From NCBI GenBank assembly GCA_033439765.1, contig JAULSN010000003.1, positions 2,666,001-2,730,000 of the forward strand: 64,000 bases of DNA, given 5' to 3'. A program made the position numbers and the translations under genes. The notes below the pieces were generated by a model that was not told the DNA's origin, did no database searches, and worked only from the letters and a program-made list of their open reading frames with translations. This stretch comes from Lasiosphaeria ovina. Its lineage: Eukaryota > Ascomycota > Sordariomycetes > Sordariales > Lasiosphaeriaceae. Shown here one piece after another: positions 21,223-33,374 of the stretch (within the stretch, counting starts at the first letter, position 1; each line of letters begins with the position of its first letter).

Positions 21223-22221
21223 TTACTCGGCTTTGAACTGCACCAGGTCAGGCAACACCTTGTCGCCCGGCTTCGGTTCTTCCGCAGTAGCGCCAGGGCG
21301 GCTCTGTCCCTCGGGCAGCTCCAGCGTCAGGGGCAAGTCGCCCGAGTTGACATCTTCACCGTGCTTTGGCGCGCGCAGGTCATCGCTGGCAATCTGCTTG
21401 CCCGTGACGGGGTGGGGGTAGTGAAAGGGCACGACGCGCGTGTCGGGCCACAGCATCTTCTGCTCGATGATCTCGTCCGGGCCGACGGGATCCTCGGGGA
21501 AGGTCTTGCTCGGCCAGGGGATGTAGTTCTTCTTGGTGTGGCTCCAGCCGCGCTCGAACTCGGCGTGCCAGAAGGGAAAGTAGCGGTAGCGGAACAGCTT
21601 CCACGCGCCGCCCTCCTTGATGTACTCATTCTCGTACAGGCCGCCCTCCCACCACTGCCGGTGGCCCAGCGGGTACGTTTCCTCTATGCTCTGGTGCGTG
21701 CCCGCCTGCATCAGCGCCCGCATGCGGCACCACGCGTGCGTGCCCGTCGAGTCCACGTCGACAATGTCCTGCATCATGATGTGGTCCAGCAGGAACCCGT
21801 GCACGGGGCCGTTGCGGCCCTTGACAAACGTCTGCTGGAACCGCCCCTGGTACAGCCGCTTGATGCCCGCCTTGCCGCGGTAGCGCGAGCCTAGGAACTC
21901 GACGTAGGCGTCTGGGTGGTCTGAGAACATGTCGACGACCTAATGCGCCAGTGGGCTGTTTGTCAGCATGCCATGAGAGTGAGAGGTTGGGAGCTGTGTG
22001 CGTGGAGACAGACCTCGTTGTACAGGCACTTGTCGAGGTAGTAGCCATACTTGAAGTGCGTCTTTCGAACCTCGGACTCGGCTGCCATCAGATCGCGGTT
22101 AGTACAACCTCAGATGTTGCTGCAATGTCCCACCGGCTTGCTTGTACTTGCCTACCACCCGCGACAGCTCTTTCGAGAGAGCCTGGACCTGCTCCTTGAG
22201 CTCGGCGAATTCCTGTCCCAT
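21223..22221 (-). CDS. SnoaL-like (NTF2-fold) protein, 3 exons
   Basis: Predicted SnoaL-like enzyme or binding protein of the NTF2 superfamily. Exons 22221-22134, 22081-22014 and 21939-21223 give 873 nt, 290 aa. Intron 1 (52 bp) has a canonical TACTAAC branch site; intron 2 is 74 bp. The N terminus (MGQEFAELKEQVQALSKEL) is a predicted coiled coil. The SnoaL core follows: FKYGYYLDKCLYNEVVDMFS, YRGKAGIKRLYQGRF, HGFLLDHIMMQDIVDVDSTG, WWEGGLYENEYIKEGGAWKL. The C-terminal part (RYFPFWHAEFERGW to the end) is typical of fungal SnoaL_4 proteins. The reaction is unknown; relatives act as cyclases, dehydratases or hydroxylases. Same strand and next to the carotenoid/stilbene oxygenase, which suggests but does not prove a shared pathway. 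Confidence 0.85.
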
Positions 22222-22599
22222 GGTGTCAAATTCTTGGTTGGTAGACAAAAGATACGAGGGCTGGGGTAAATCGAGGTCGGAAGTGGCGACCACTCTGCTG
22301 CCAGTTGCTCTTGTTTTTGTACGGAAAGTAGTTCTCATGCGGGTCATGTCCAGCGGCAGCAAAAGCAGACTACAACCCTAGCAACGGAGAATGACAAGCG
22401 GGGGCGGGATAATAGGATCAAGCGTCCCGAACTGGGGAATGCGGCACGCATCCTGCAGAGGAGGACTGTCGCCTGCATGCACACATCATTGGCCCAGCCA
22501 ATATAGCCCAGCGACTGCGAAATGCCGCTGCGGGTTGCTTTCGGCAGATGTTCCGGCGGCTCGTGAATCTAGCAAAAATCTATAGGCATTGAATGGTAT

Positions 22600-23435
22600 G
22601 AGATATTTATTTAAAAATATAAAAGACAAAATTAAAAAAAGAAGGTGGGTAAGACGTCTCCAGTCTTGGTTTTTGCATTGCATATGTGTATCATGAGAAA
22701 TTCAAGCCGCAGGCTGCATGAAAGCAGCAGCACAAGTTCGATCGGGCAGACCGAGACGCGCAGCATATAGAGCTGTGGATGCCCGAAACATCTTGGTATT
22801 CACTGGCTATGAGAATTTCTCGACTATCTAAACGTTGCCCGCACTTGGGTTCGAATCCAAGACCTCAGTACCGACTTCCTAAGTGCGCACTTAAGCGAAA
22901 TACGTCCTACGGTAAAGCGTACCCGTTATACTACACGGTCATCGTCTGCAATAGTCTTTGTTACCTCAACCCCTGCTAGACTTGCCTTTGTAATACTGGT
23001 GGGGTAGCGTCTTACGTAACAGTCACGTGTAGATTAGATAGGGAAGGCGTGCACAGTCTGACGCGGGGCTCACGCTAACCAAAGATCTTCTTCGCTGATT
23101 AGGCCCACCAGCCTTACTGGGCCTCTGGCCGTTTTCCAATCGCGCGCCAGCCCAATCCAGCCATTGACTCGGTCCCCGACCGAGCCGACAGTAGCGAAAA
23201 CCGCCATGATCGGAGAATCCAGGTAATAAGACAGCGACCAGAAGACCGACCTACGTAGGCAGTACCGCAGTTTGAGGGTCCCGATGGGGGCAACTGACCA
23301 GCTGCGGTCACCATACAATCCCCGGGTTACCATTGGACAATCCGTCATGAAGTTCAATTGGGGACCCAAAACACGGGGAATCCTGTCGCTCGCCATTCAT
23401 CCTGGCTTCGGGCCCCTCCATGGCGTGTGCTATTC
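22600..23435 (+). repeat. MULE long terminal repeat, copy 1 (solo)
   Basis: Homologous to the minus strand of 25000-25835, and over its first ~320 bp to 28230-28548. Shared words include ATGCCCGAAACATCTTG, TTTCTCGAC, GCCCGCACTTGG, CACGTGTAGATTAGATAGG, TGACGCGGGGCT, GGTCCCCGACCGAGCCGAC. No transposase lies at its inner (left) side, so it is an isolated terminal repeat of a second, lost element. Confidence 0.75.
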
Positions 23436-24999
23436 GTCTGGGATCAAGTCTGACAAAGCCTCGAACAGGAAAGTCACCGATCCAGCCATCGAGCCAGTCA
23501 TTTGACTCACATCGACACCACCAAGATCTTGTTGAAACCTAATTACTGATCAGGCCGGCCGACCGACCGACCGACCGACCGACATGACCGAGGCGCCTCT
23601 GTGACTCGTGAGCCTCGCGCCTTACCGACTGGCCAGTCAAGCCAGTCTTCCACCAAGCAGGCATCCCCCCAGTTCAATCCCAACGACTCAGTCAATCCTC
23701 CACTGCCCTGTCAACTGCCTAATCTTCCACGCATATTGACACCGCAGTTAATCCCTGAGTGCCCTGCTCCCTGAGGCTCGGACAGCCGTTAGGGCACGGG
23801 ACTCTCTTTCTTGCGCTGGTCGTTCTACCTCGGCAGACCGACTACAGCTGGCCCCGGGCACGCCAGGTTTCTCAACAACATTTCGGGCTTGAATACGAAA
23901 GTATGCTCAAAGGAACTCCTCAGCCGACCTTTCGCCGACCTTTCGCCGACCTTCCGCCCTGCCGGCGAAGGTCCCTGATAGCCATGCCGACAGCCACTGT
24001 CAACTTGCTTCCGACAGTCTTGATGGAACGGCCCAGTCACTTTGGGAAGTTGCGGGACACAGGGTTGCGGCGTCTCATTACACTTACCGCGACGGTTCAA
24101 AGCTTGGCGAGCAGCGACCTACAGCCCGCCCCCGACAAACCGGCGACTCGTCCCACCTAGTAAGCCTTACGTCTTCATGACCACGGGCGATAATGGGCTT
24201 TACGCTTCGAAGATTGGAGACAGATTTGCATCCCGTCGCTTAGGTATCACAAAGCTGGTAGTAGTAGTGGATGGGGAGAGACAAAAGAGGACGGAAGTGG
24301 GAGGAGAGGAGAAGCGCAAGCAGGCAGGCTCCCGCCGTGTCGAGCGAGATGGTCATGCTTCGCAGCAGGGAGAAAGAAATGGGCAGGTGTCGCAGTGGGG
24401 ACTCGATCGCATGGCATTGGAGATCCGGCAACACTTACCACCATGACTGAAGAGTGGTGTTGACGGACGGTAGATGGACTTCGATCTCGATGTCTGGCAC
24501 ACAAACCGGACTTGGCCTGGGCAAGCGGGCAATGGTCAGTCAGTCAGTCGCTCGCAGTTGGGGTACTTGGCATGGATGCAACAAGCGACAGGAGCCCTCC
24601 AAGTCTCGGACGAACAAATGCGCATCTGGCGCTGGCCGACTTGAGCAGGGACAGGTACCGTTATCATCAATGCCAGTCATGCTGATTTGAGTAGGCTACG
24701 AGGCAAAGCCTCGGAGCTAATCTGACTAAATAAGCTTCATGTCTTGAGCTTCTAGAAGCACGTTCTGATATAAAGACTGGTATTAGTGTCGTAGAAACCT
24801 AGTAAAATGGAAATCTACGACGGATCCAACTTATAAAAGGCAGTGGGAACGGGCATAAACCCAATGTAACTCTCTGAGGGGCTATTTAAGGTTTAATAGT
24901 AGAAGACTTGATGGGGAATAATTCTTCATTTATAGTTTTGAACGTAGCCAATGTGCCATAACATATAGTTAGTATTAACGCAATAGGCATGTAGAATTA
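23436..24999. other. Sequence between two opposed TIR copies
   Basis: No gene recognised. Contains a GACC tetranucleotide run (23557-23583) and three 11-bp units of CCGACCTTTCG type (23923-23958). Probably host or older repeat DNA caught between two MULE ends. Confidence 0.4.
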
Positions 25000-25835
25000 C
25001 TGTGCCAAGGTGCATAGCGGGGCACGACGCCAGGTTGAAGGGTGAGCGACAAGGATTTCTGGTGTTTTAGGCCCCCGATTAATCTCCATGACGTATTGTC
25101 CAATGAAAACTAGTGGATTGTATAGTGACCGCAGCAGGCCAGCTGCACTCCCATCGGGGATCTCCAACTGCGTACGTAGGTCGCTTCCGGTCGCTCTCCA
25201 CCTTGATTCTCTGACCATGTCGGTTTTCGTTACGGTCGGCTCGGTCGGGGACCAAGTTAATGGCTAAATCGGGCTGGCGAGCGATTAGAAAACGGCTAGA
25301 GGCCCAGTAACGCTGGTGAGGCTAATCATAAACGCGTCGCTGCTACCATTTGATATGGGTACGTCGGAAAAGAGCCAAGTATTCAAATAATAGGTACGTG
25401 GAAGCGCGGTGAAAGGATCATGTCTTTAGTAAGCCTGTTCGGGCGGCCGGGCCTCTTGACAATTTGAATGCAGCCCCGCGTCAGCACAGCGCACGACATT
25501 TCCTATCTAATCTACACGTGACAGCCGTTACGTAATGGGGTCTCCTACGTCTATCGGTACTGTACCACCAGCAGTACAAAAGCAAGTTTAGCAGGCAGTG
25601 GGGGTAACAAAGACTGTCGAAGGTAATGACCGCATAGTATAACAGTACACTGTGTCGCATGTCATGTCTGCAGCGATGTGACCAGCTGTCTGCTTCATAG
25701 ATGTCTTGGGTTCGACCCCAAGTGCGGGCAATATTTAGAAGTCGAGAAACTTTAGCAGGATAGTAACAAGATGTTTCGGGCATTTCCAGCTTCCAGTGCC
25801 CTGCTGTGCGGTGCCGGACTGAGTGGTCGGCACGG
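25000..25835 (-). repeat. MULE long terminal repeat, copy 2
   Basis: Read on the minus strand it matches copy 1 for about 800 bp, with substitutions mostly of C/T and G/A type. It also carries a GGGTCGAACCC word resembling a tRNA T-loop/B-box, shared in variant form by all three copies. Confidence 0.75.
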
Positions 25836-25959
25836 TCGGTGCGTTCGGCTCGGCGGCAAAGGCAGTAGTATGGCGCGGACTGCCCCGAAGTTGTTCAACC
25901 CTGTCGGGGTCTTGGTACTAAAGGTACTCATCTTCGTCAAGTAACGACCTTTCTAGGTA

Positions 25960-27929
25960 CTAATATGGATGGAAATCGACTTTCTGAAGCTTCAGAGTAC
26001 CTACATTATGACGTCGTAGAAGCTCATGAGCGCAAGGAATACCATACTGCGCGCCGAACCTGCCGGTACAAGGCTCGAGAGGCGCCCGGGGGTGGTCGCC
26101 GAGGGCATTTTGCATCTTCCGGTACTGGTGCGTAACACGATCTAAGGCTTCATAGCAGATCTTGAAAGGAGCATCACCAAGCCATGCCTTTCCTATGTAA
26201 TCGAAGCGAATGCGGTGTTTTTGCTTGCGTATTTCGTCGTTAACGACTTCCTTCATACCGTCTACCGTATTGAAGGTTTGCCGTACAATCTAGTGAATAC
26301 TACTGCTACCGGTGACGATGAACGACTTGAGCAGCTTATTTACCGACTCAACTGGTGATGTTGTGCGTTGACCGAAGTTGAGGATGTTATTGGCGTAGCA
26401 AGTTGCCCACTCCCGAGCGAGTGGCATATAGGTTTCGTCAAGATACTTGAGGATGGCTTTTTGGGCGGAAAAAACGGCCTTCATCATCTCCCAGGCTTGG
26501 TTGAAACCAACAAAGCCAGGCGCATATATTATGTGCTCCCATAGAGTGTACATTCCTACCTTCGTATATGGAACCTCAGCCGGTAGGGGGCCAATACGGA
26601 CTTCCTTGCCATCACGAAGTCTCCTTGTACGGAAGACAACCTGGTTTTCTTCCTCGTTGTCTTCCTCCTCGTCGCCGTTACTATCGCCGTCTTCTTCCTC
26701 GTTGTCTTCCTCCTCGTCGTCGTTACTATCGCCGTCTTCTTCATTGTTTTCCTCCTCTTGCTGTTCTGCCTGCCGTTGAGCGCCCTGTTGCTGAGCACGA
26801 GCAACCTCCTTCACAGCGGCTGCGTTCTATTTCTTCTTGAAATGAAGGACTATATTCTTGTTGATGTAGAAGATGTAGAGTTGAGGGTGAGCGTCAGGGT
26901 AGACACGCGCAATTGCAGACCTCATAGCCTTCTTAAAGTCAGTAATTGTAACCTGAGGACGTATTGCGCCGATTCTTTCGCGATGTGCGTTGACCCGCTC
27001 CATTAGCTAGTTAAAGCCTTCCTCGCGTTCATTATTGATCAATCCGAAGGCACAACTGACTGCCTTACTTAGGTTGTTCTTGATAACTACCTGGAATAGA
27101 GCGAGGTTCTTGTTATTCGTCTTGTATGTATTATTATATAATTGGACCCAGGGGTAAAGCTTCCACTGGTCCTCACACCACTTGGTAACCCAAAAAAGTC
27201 CCTCTGGTTTAGTACGCTCCTCATCCGTATATTTGACTCCGCAATTGACGCCGTCGTTATTAAATATCTTCTTCGTAGCTTAGAATGGTGTGAATCCTTT
27301 GAGGGCAAGCTTCCGAATGATATAACGGTATTTCCGTAGCTGACTTGCTGTGAAAAGAAGGTCAGGGAATTGCCTGCGAAGATTTTTGGTAATATCGCGA
27401 TTCGGGACGGATGGTCGGTCAAGTTAATGTAGGCGGCGATGACTGCTTTGTGCTTAAGGCGAAAGACCTTCTTCCGCTTCAACCTCTCGAAGTCATCATC
27501 GAGAGGGGGATGATTTTCATGAACAGTATATTCAGGACGAAGCTCAAAGGTCCATTTACGGCCGTTGGCAACAAGGGCTTTAGCTACGCCCTGCCAAGGG
27601 CAGTCTCTGCGATCGGTGGTGGACTTGTTCGTTGTGCCCCGGACCGCCCGGACTTTGCCCCGGTCGCAACAGAATTCCACCCTTGTTGGACCAAAGTCTT
27701 TGACGTGGTTGTTGCATCGTACCTTTGAAGTCGTAAAGAGCGCAGGAGCGGTCCATTCGTTCAGATCATTAATTAGATCATCGAGAGTATCATATTTGGT
27801 GGTGAAAAGCTTGTGGGCGGCCGGCGGGTTTGACAGTGGTGGTGGCGGCGCATTTTCATCGGGCGCATCGCTAAGTTCGCCAAAGTCGCTCAGATCGCTC
27901 AGATCGCTCAGATCTTCAAGGGCGGGCAT
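25960..27929 (-). pseudogene. MULE transposase, inactivated
   Basis: Order on the minus strand. The N-terminal region has a SDLSDLSDF repeat, a FAR1-like zinc-finger region (VEFCCDRGK, RKWTFELRPEYTVHENH) and VIAAYI. The DDE core region has PEGLFWVTKWC, YNNTYKTNNKNLALFQVV, SCAFGLINNEREEGF and VTITDFKKAMRSAIARVYPD, then LYIFYINKNIV. An acidic EEEDNEE repeat insert follows, then AREWATCYANNILNFGQRTT and SPVESVNKLLKSF, and a SWIM finger (PCTGRFGAQYGIPCAHELLR). A frameshift near 27412 and in-frame stops at 27280, 27007, 26827 and 26290 disable it. Stops are TAA/TAG where Gln fits, consistent with RIP (CAA/CAG to TAA/TAG). The host enzyme would cut and paste DNA between the flanking TIRs. Confidence 0.88.
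26651..26740 (-). repeat. 45-bp tandem repeat in the transposase
   Basis: Two tandem 45-bp units encoding an acidic EEEDNEEEDGDSN-type repeat inside the MULE pseudogene. Confidence 0.8.
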
Positions 27930-28229
27930 TTCTATCGCTAGTTAGCACTACGCGACGTTGTAAACAATGAGAAAATGAAGCCATACCGATGCATCGATTG
28001 AGTGCGGTGCCGACGATATATTGGTAGTTGTGTAAGGTAGGCTGCAGAAGGTCGGTTACGGTAGAAAGGTAAGGGCGGGGTTGGGTTGTGATAAAAAATG
28101 GTAAATTACTACACGACAGAATCTTGCATGCACTGATGGGCGGCCAGGGTTAGAATTATGTATGGTGGATGGATTACGGTGGATGGATTACGGTGCAAGG
28201 AACGATTTCAACGGTGACAGAAGATGTTC

Positions 28230-28548
28230 TCAGGAAACAAATATAAAAAAGAAGGTGGATTAAGATGTCTCCTATCTTGCTTGGTTTTGGATGCATTTAA
28301 TGGGAAATTAAGCCGGTTAAGACTAATTCGATCGGGCAGACGGAGACACAGCATGTGAAGCTGGGAATGCCCGAAACATCTTGTTACTATCCTGCTGCAG
28401 GATTTCTCGTCTATCTAAATATTGCCCGCACTTGAGGTCGAACCCAATGGTGCAGACAGATGGCCGCGTTACCAGCATGACTTGCAGCACATTGTACTAT
28501 TATACTATGCGGTCATTATCTTCAACAGTCTTTGTTACCCTATTGTTG
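28230..28548 (+). repeat. MULE long terminal repeat, copy 3 (truncated)
   Basis: Matches copy 1 from the AAAAAAGAAGGTGG word through ATGCCCGAAACATCTTG and GCCCGCACTTGAGG to GTCTTTGTTACCCT, then diverges abruptly, so about 500 bp of the outer end is missing. Confidence 0.7.
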
Positions 28549-29987
28549 GCGAGAATTTTGGTGAAGATGTTGCAGTCCAGAACGTTTGGTTGTTTTGGTG
28601 AAGAAGTGATGTCTCTGGGCGAGGCACCGGTTGTTGACTTGAGCCCCTCCATCGCGTGTTGTTTACAGTCGGGCTGTTCATGAACGCTGCTCATGAATAG
28701 CCTCGCCTCACAGACTTGATAGGCTTTGCTGGGTAGGTTGCCGGAACAAATTAGCTGTTCATGAACAGTCGCAGCTGTTAGCCTCCCCCGGCCCAGTCAA
28801 CCGGCATTCTGTTGCCCAGCGACATTGAAGTATAGCCCCTCAGGCACACGTCGGGAGTTCCCTTAGGTAAGAGGAAGGAAGTTTACATCACTTAATGTCG
28901 CCCTCTCATCTTAGCACTCTGTTCACTGTACTGTGCATAAGGCTTGCCACTGTTTACAGTTAACTGCCGCCGCCATTTTACCACCGCGGCCGGGGCTCAT
29001 GAAAAAGGGGCAAATAGCTGCCTGCAAGATGAAGCAACACCCCACGCTTTTGGGCCTCCATCGATTCCCTGATTTGGTCCCATTGCCTTCGTATTTCCGA
29101 GGACGCCTGAACTACGACAGTCACCTAATTTCCACGCCTCGATATTGATTCTTGGCGGGGCTGCTTGATTCAGAATTGGAGATTCCAATCAGGACTAATC
29201 ACGTTCAATTCTGACTTGAGTCTAGAGAAGCGCAGATAATTATCACACGGACCAGCCACTTTCATTCAGTTGGTCTATTACGAAGAGGATTACTCGGTGC
29301 ACCCACCCCTAATTGTAATGCCACACACCTCCCCACCTTGGCAGCCGTATCCGGGAACCCGTTTTTCTTTTGGCGGCAAAATCGGTACTTCTGGATACTG
29401 GCCCCCATGTGTATATTTTTGCTGTCAATATGTGCGTGTTACAATGGGCCAGGAAAAAGCTATATATTTGGTGTGGTTTAGGGCGTTGAGCTGGCCGTTG
29501 GCCAGCAAGCCAAAATGGCCCAAATTGTATATGGTTAGGTGCATGTATGTATGTGAGGCCGATTGAATGGAGTGTTGATGTTATTGTTATTTGTGGTGTT
29601 AAGCCTGTCAACCGGTACGACTCTGTTGACTGGCCCTGAAGGCTGGAAATCTACAAGAGGGGCTGCATCAAAAAGTAGGTACTGATTTTACCGCTGAAAA
29701 GGCCGCTAGTTGATACCTCGTAGCTGCCATGCTGGATTTTCTATGTTTGGGGGGGTGGGGGGTGGCATTACTGTTAAGGGGTTAGGGGTGGGTGCGTCGA
29801 GTAGTCCTCCTTACGAAACTACCCGCTGTTTCTAATTTCCGTAGACGATAAAAACGCGCAGAGCTCACAGCATTTGCAAGACAATTCTCAATTATTATAT
29901 ATTTAAGTTTAATTACGTGCATGTTTTTTTCTTCATCATTGGTCACTTCGAGGCTTTTCTAACCCCAAACACAAGTCCTCAAGGCAC
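28549..29987. other. Intergenic, no gene recognised
   Basis: Contains two near-copies of GCTGTTCATGAAC (about 28673 and 28749). No coding feature found. The last part before 29988 is the AT-rich 3' flank of the sedolisin gene. Confidence 0.4.
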
Positions 29988-31925
29988 CTAGAAGCTTAAG
30001 ACGAGCTTCTTTAGCTTCTCGAAGTTAGGCGTGCCATAGCCCGTGGTCGGATCCCAGCCCTTGGTGGCGTTCCACCGCGCACCAAGCACAATACCCGAGC
30101 CGGCCGGCTCAGGCCCCCCGGACTGTGTGTTGTTACCATCACAGCCGATGGCGAACCCGCCAGTAATGTCTGTCAACACCTGGGGCCCAAAGGTGTAGAT
30201 GAGGGGGTTAAGCCACCCGAGTGGCGACTTCTTGCCTGCCCGGAAGCGCGCGTCATTGAGCAAACCCACGATTCCAGCCCACACCGGGGCTGCGGCGCTG
30301 GTGCCACCGCTGGGTCGTGGCCGACCAAAGTAGATGACCTGGTAATCTGGGTCGACGCTGTGACCGGCGACGTCAGGGAAGCCACGGCCCTGCCAGTTGG
30401 TGTATGGCGCATAGTACTTGTATGTCTCGGGGCTGACGGTCTTGAGATACTGCGCGATGGCAACCGACTGGTACGCTGGCCGCGGGAAATACTTGCTAAA
30501 CCCACCAGAGCTACCCTCCCATGCGATCTCGGGCGTCACGTCAACGGTGCCGCCGACGGACGTCAAATATGGGCAGCTCGCTGGGAAGATAGCATTGAAT
30601 TCAACCGTCTTGTAGTCCGGCGCCAAGCAGCCCGAACCAACCCCGACGTCACCAGACGAGAAGAGTGTCGTGATGCCGCGCAGACCCAACATACCGATCA
30701 TGTTGCAAGTGAGAACTGCATAGTTGTACGGAACAGACTGTGAAGAGCCCGTGTCAGCATCTTATTCTTTCAATTGTTGATATGTAGAAGGATACTCACG
30801 TCTTCTGCATCGCCATACGAGTTTGAAATCACCTGTGGCAGCTCGGAGTTCTTCTTGGAGAGCAGGTAACGGTAGTATGGAACGTAGGGCTCGTTGAAGT
30901 TGTCGGCAGGCGTGGGCTGATCGATATTCGGCACAAAGGGGCTGGTACGTTTCGCGTCAGCGCTGCCGTTGCTGATTTTAGAAGGGATATTCAACTTACG
31001 GCGAGCCTCCTGTGATGTACTCTCTCACGGGCAGCGGGTGAGCGATACCAACAATATTCTCCACATCCAGGTCGGCCTCGCCGATCTGAGCAGTCGCTGG
31101 GTTCTGGTCATCGACACCGCCAGCAATCAACTCGACTGTGAAGTTCTGCGAAGGGATACCATAGAATTGCTCAAAGGCCGCCAAGTCGGAGTACAAGGCG
31201 GACTGATTCAGGAAGCTTCCAAATCCAATGGTGCTTCCAGACTTGGCGCTCGGGGTGTAGCTGCCGACATTGTACAGCTGCTTGAGGCAAGACGGTGTGA
31301 TGGATGTTTGGCAGGATGCGTCCACCGTGGCTCTGGTTGCAAGATCCGCCGAGGGTTCGCGACGGACCCGGCTCGGTCGTGGACGCGAGGGAAGAAAGGC
31401 CTGAGAGTTGCCAAAGTAGGTGCTGGGGTCCACAAGTGCAACGTACGACTGGATATTGTCGGGGATCGAGTACGACAGAGTGCGGAGCTTGGTCACGCCA
31501 TTGTTGGTGTAATGCTGGTAGTCAGCGCCCAGCAACTTGTTGGCGGTAGCAACGTCGGCAGCAAAGTCGATGAAGGCGCCATTGACAACGTAGTTCTTGA
31601 TGCCGTTTTGCTTGAGCCAATTGGTGACGCTAGAGATGGCCTGCTTCGAGGGCGAAAATTTCGAAGTGACGTCACCGACATCGAGGAACTTGCCGTAGCT
31701 GGGCTGGCCGGGAGTCGAGACACTGAGCAGTAGAGACTCGAGCTGGTCAATGTTTTGCATGTTCAGCGCAATGCTCAGCGTCATCTGCGTGGTGCTGGCT
31801 GTCCTGAAGTTGGTCGCCGTCCACCCCTTTGGAACGGTATCCCATTGGTGATGCACAGCGGCATTGGCCGTCGGGAGCGCTGCCGACAGCAGGGCAACCC
31901 ACTCGGCCGCTTTCTGGAGGCGCAT
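29988..31925 (-). CDS. Secreted sedolisin / tripeptidyl peptidase (S53), 3 exons
   Basis: Secreted acid serine-carboxyl peptidase that removes tripeptides or cleaves internally at low pH. Exons 31925-31000, 30941-30800 and 30737-29988 (introns 58 and 62 bp) give 605 aa. Signal peptide MRLQKAAEWVALLSAALPTA, then a pro-domain of about 180 residues (VPKGW, MQNIDQLESLLLSVSTPGQP, YGKFLDVGDV). A basic processing region (RPRPSRVRREP) precedes the catalytic domain. Catalytic Glu and Asp in GEADLDVEN, oxyanion Asp in TLFSSGDVGVG, catalytic Ser in RPSGGTSAAAPVWAG. Calcium-site residues lie in LTDITGG and KGWDPTTGYGTPNF. All key residues are present and no lesion is seen. Acts extracellularly in nutrient protein digestion or host interaction. 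Confidence 0.94.
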
Positions 31926-33374
31926 GGCGGCAAGGTTTGCGTCTCGGATTCCGATCCTTGGAAGTCTGGTGATAGGAGGCGGAAGGAGTGAGGGGCAGAC
32001 CAGGAGCCGGGAGCAACGAGGGGGGAGGCGCGCGTTGACCGTGACGCGTGAAGGAAAGGGTGGACATGACGGCGAGCCTCGTGCCTGCCTTTAAGTAGGC
32101 AGGCAGGTGGGTAGCCGTCGGCCATGCAACTTCCTGGCTGCAGTTGCCCATCTGAATCTTGTCGAGGATTCCCTTGCCCGACATCAAGAGATGGCGACAG
32201 GCGCATCGCAGGGGGGGGGAGATTGTGATCACACCAATGGCGAGGCAGGTGTGGGCACTGTCGCAACCGCCTCCCGTTCCTGAGCTAGGCCTTTTCGGGT
32301 CGCGGTTGTCATGCAAGTGATTGGACCACTCGCCATGTGCCTGTGCTCCTCCATTTTGCGGACATTTTTTTGAGCTTATCAACCATCAAGCTTTTGGAGC
32401 CTAACGGGCGCTGCAAGGGATGGTCCGCCGCGGAAGATGCTGATTGGCCACAACGTTTGGAGAAGTGGAGCTTGCTGTCGGCACCGGCAATGCGACCAAT
32501 GCGACCTTCCCCATCCAAGTTCAGCTTCGTTGGGTCCGTCAAACCAGCTTCCCGAAAGGCCTTGGCACTCCGACCCGCCCAACGGCCCCCCGAGCAGCTT
32601 TTTCCACCTGGCTCTAGCAACGGATGATACGCTGCAACGCTAGAGTCGAGTAGCTTGGCGATCATATCTTCAAAGCGGAAGGAGCACGAAGGCGCCTTTC
32701 TTGTTCGCGGTCTTTCTGCGAATGGAACGGACAGATTACTGAGCAGAGTAAGTGACGAACTGGAAAAAGTGCTCCGCATTGTCCCTGTCTACCTTGATGA
32801 GGGAGGTGCGCGGTAAAAATAACACGAACAAAATTTCCACGGAAAAAAGTTTGCCTGCCATTACTCCGTACGCACTACAGTTACTACCACAGACCCGACT
32901 GCCTATGTTCCTTCTCGTCTTCTACGATGTTGGATGGCTAACGAAGCCGCACCCATCTTCCAGGTTGCTACGTATCGGACGACTCCTAAATCGAAGCAGG
33001 AGCTACGGAACACGCCGCATTTCGGAGCCTGTGCCACCTTCCGGGATGAGCCAAGTCGCGCACTCTACGGGTTATTAATTTTTTCCCGCTTTTAAGGACA
33101 CCTAAGCGACACGGTTCGTGCAGAGCGAGAACAGCATCTTCTCGCCCAGAACTACCCAACACAGCAGTTGCGAATTTAATTCACTAAAAATGTGGGCATT
33201 TGAACCCCGCCTTACTGCAATGGAATCCTAAATAATACGAGATTAAATGCTGATGCGAAAACCCGGATTCCCGGATCCCGGCCAGTCTCACTCCCATCAT
33301 CTACGTCGCATAGAATGTGACCATGTCAGGTCTCGTCAGCCTAAGTCTTTTTCCCCCAGACGCTTTAACATTGG
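31926..33374. other. Intergenic between sedolisin and tyrosinase genes
   Basis: Promoter side of the sedolisin gene (minus strand) and 3' side of the tyrosinase gene. Open frames here (for example 31747-32382 minus) are antisense or carry no signature. Confidence 0.5.

Larger units (their letters stand above)
25000..28548 (-). mobile_element. Decayed Mutator-like element (MULE) with long TIRs
   Basis: Copy 2 of the terminal repeat (25000-25835, inverted) and copy 3 (28230-28548) flank a minus-strand MULE transposase pseudogene, with the inner ends of both repeats toward the transposase. Copy 3 ends about 500 bp earlier than copy 2, so the right end is truncated. Long TIRs are typical of MULEs. 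The outer ends are too diverged to call a target-site duplication by eye. Confidence 0.7.

Noticed and set aside
31747..32382. 211-aa minus-strand frame overlapping the sedolisin start
   Set aside because: It overlaps the signal-peptide exon in another frame and lacks any signature.
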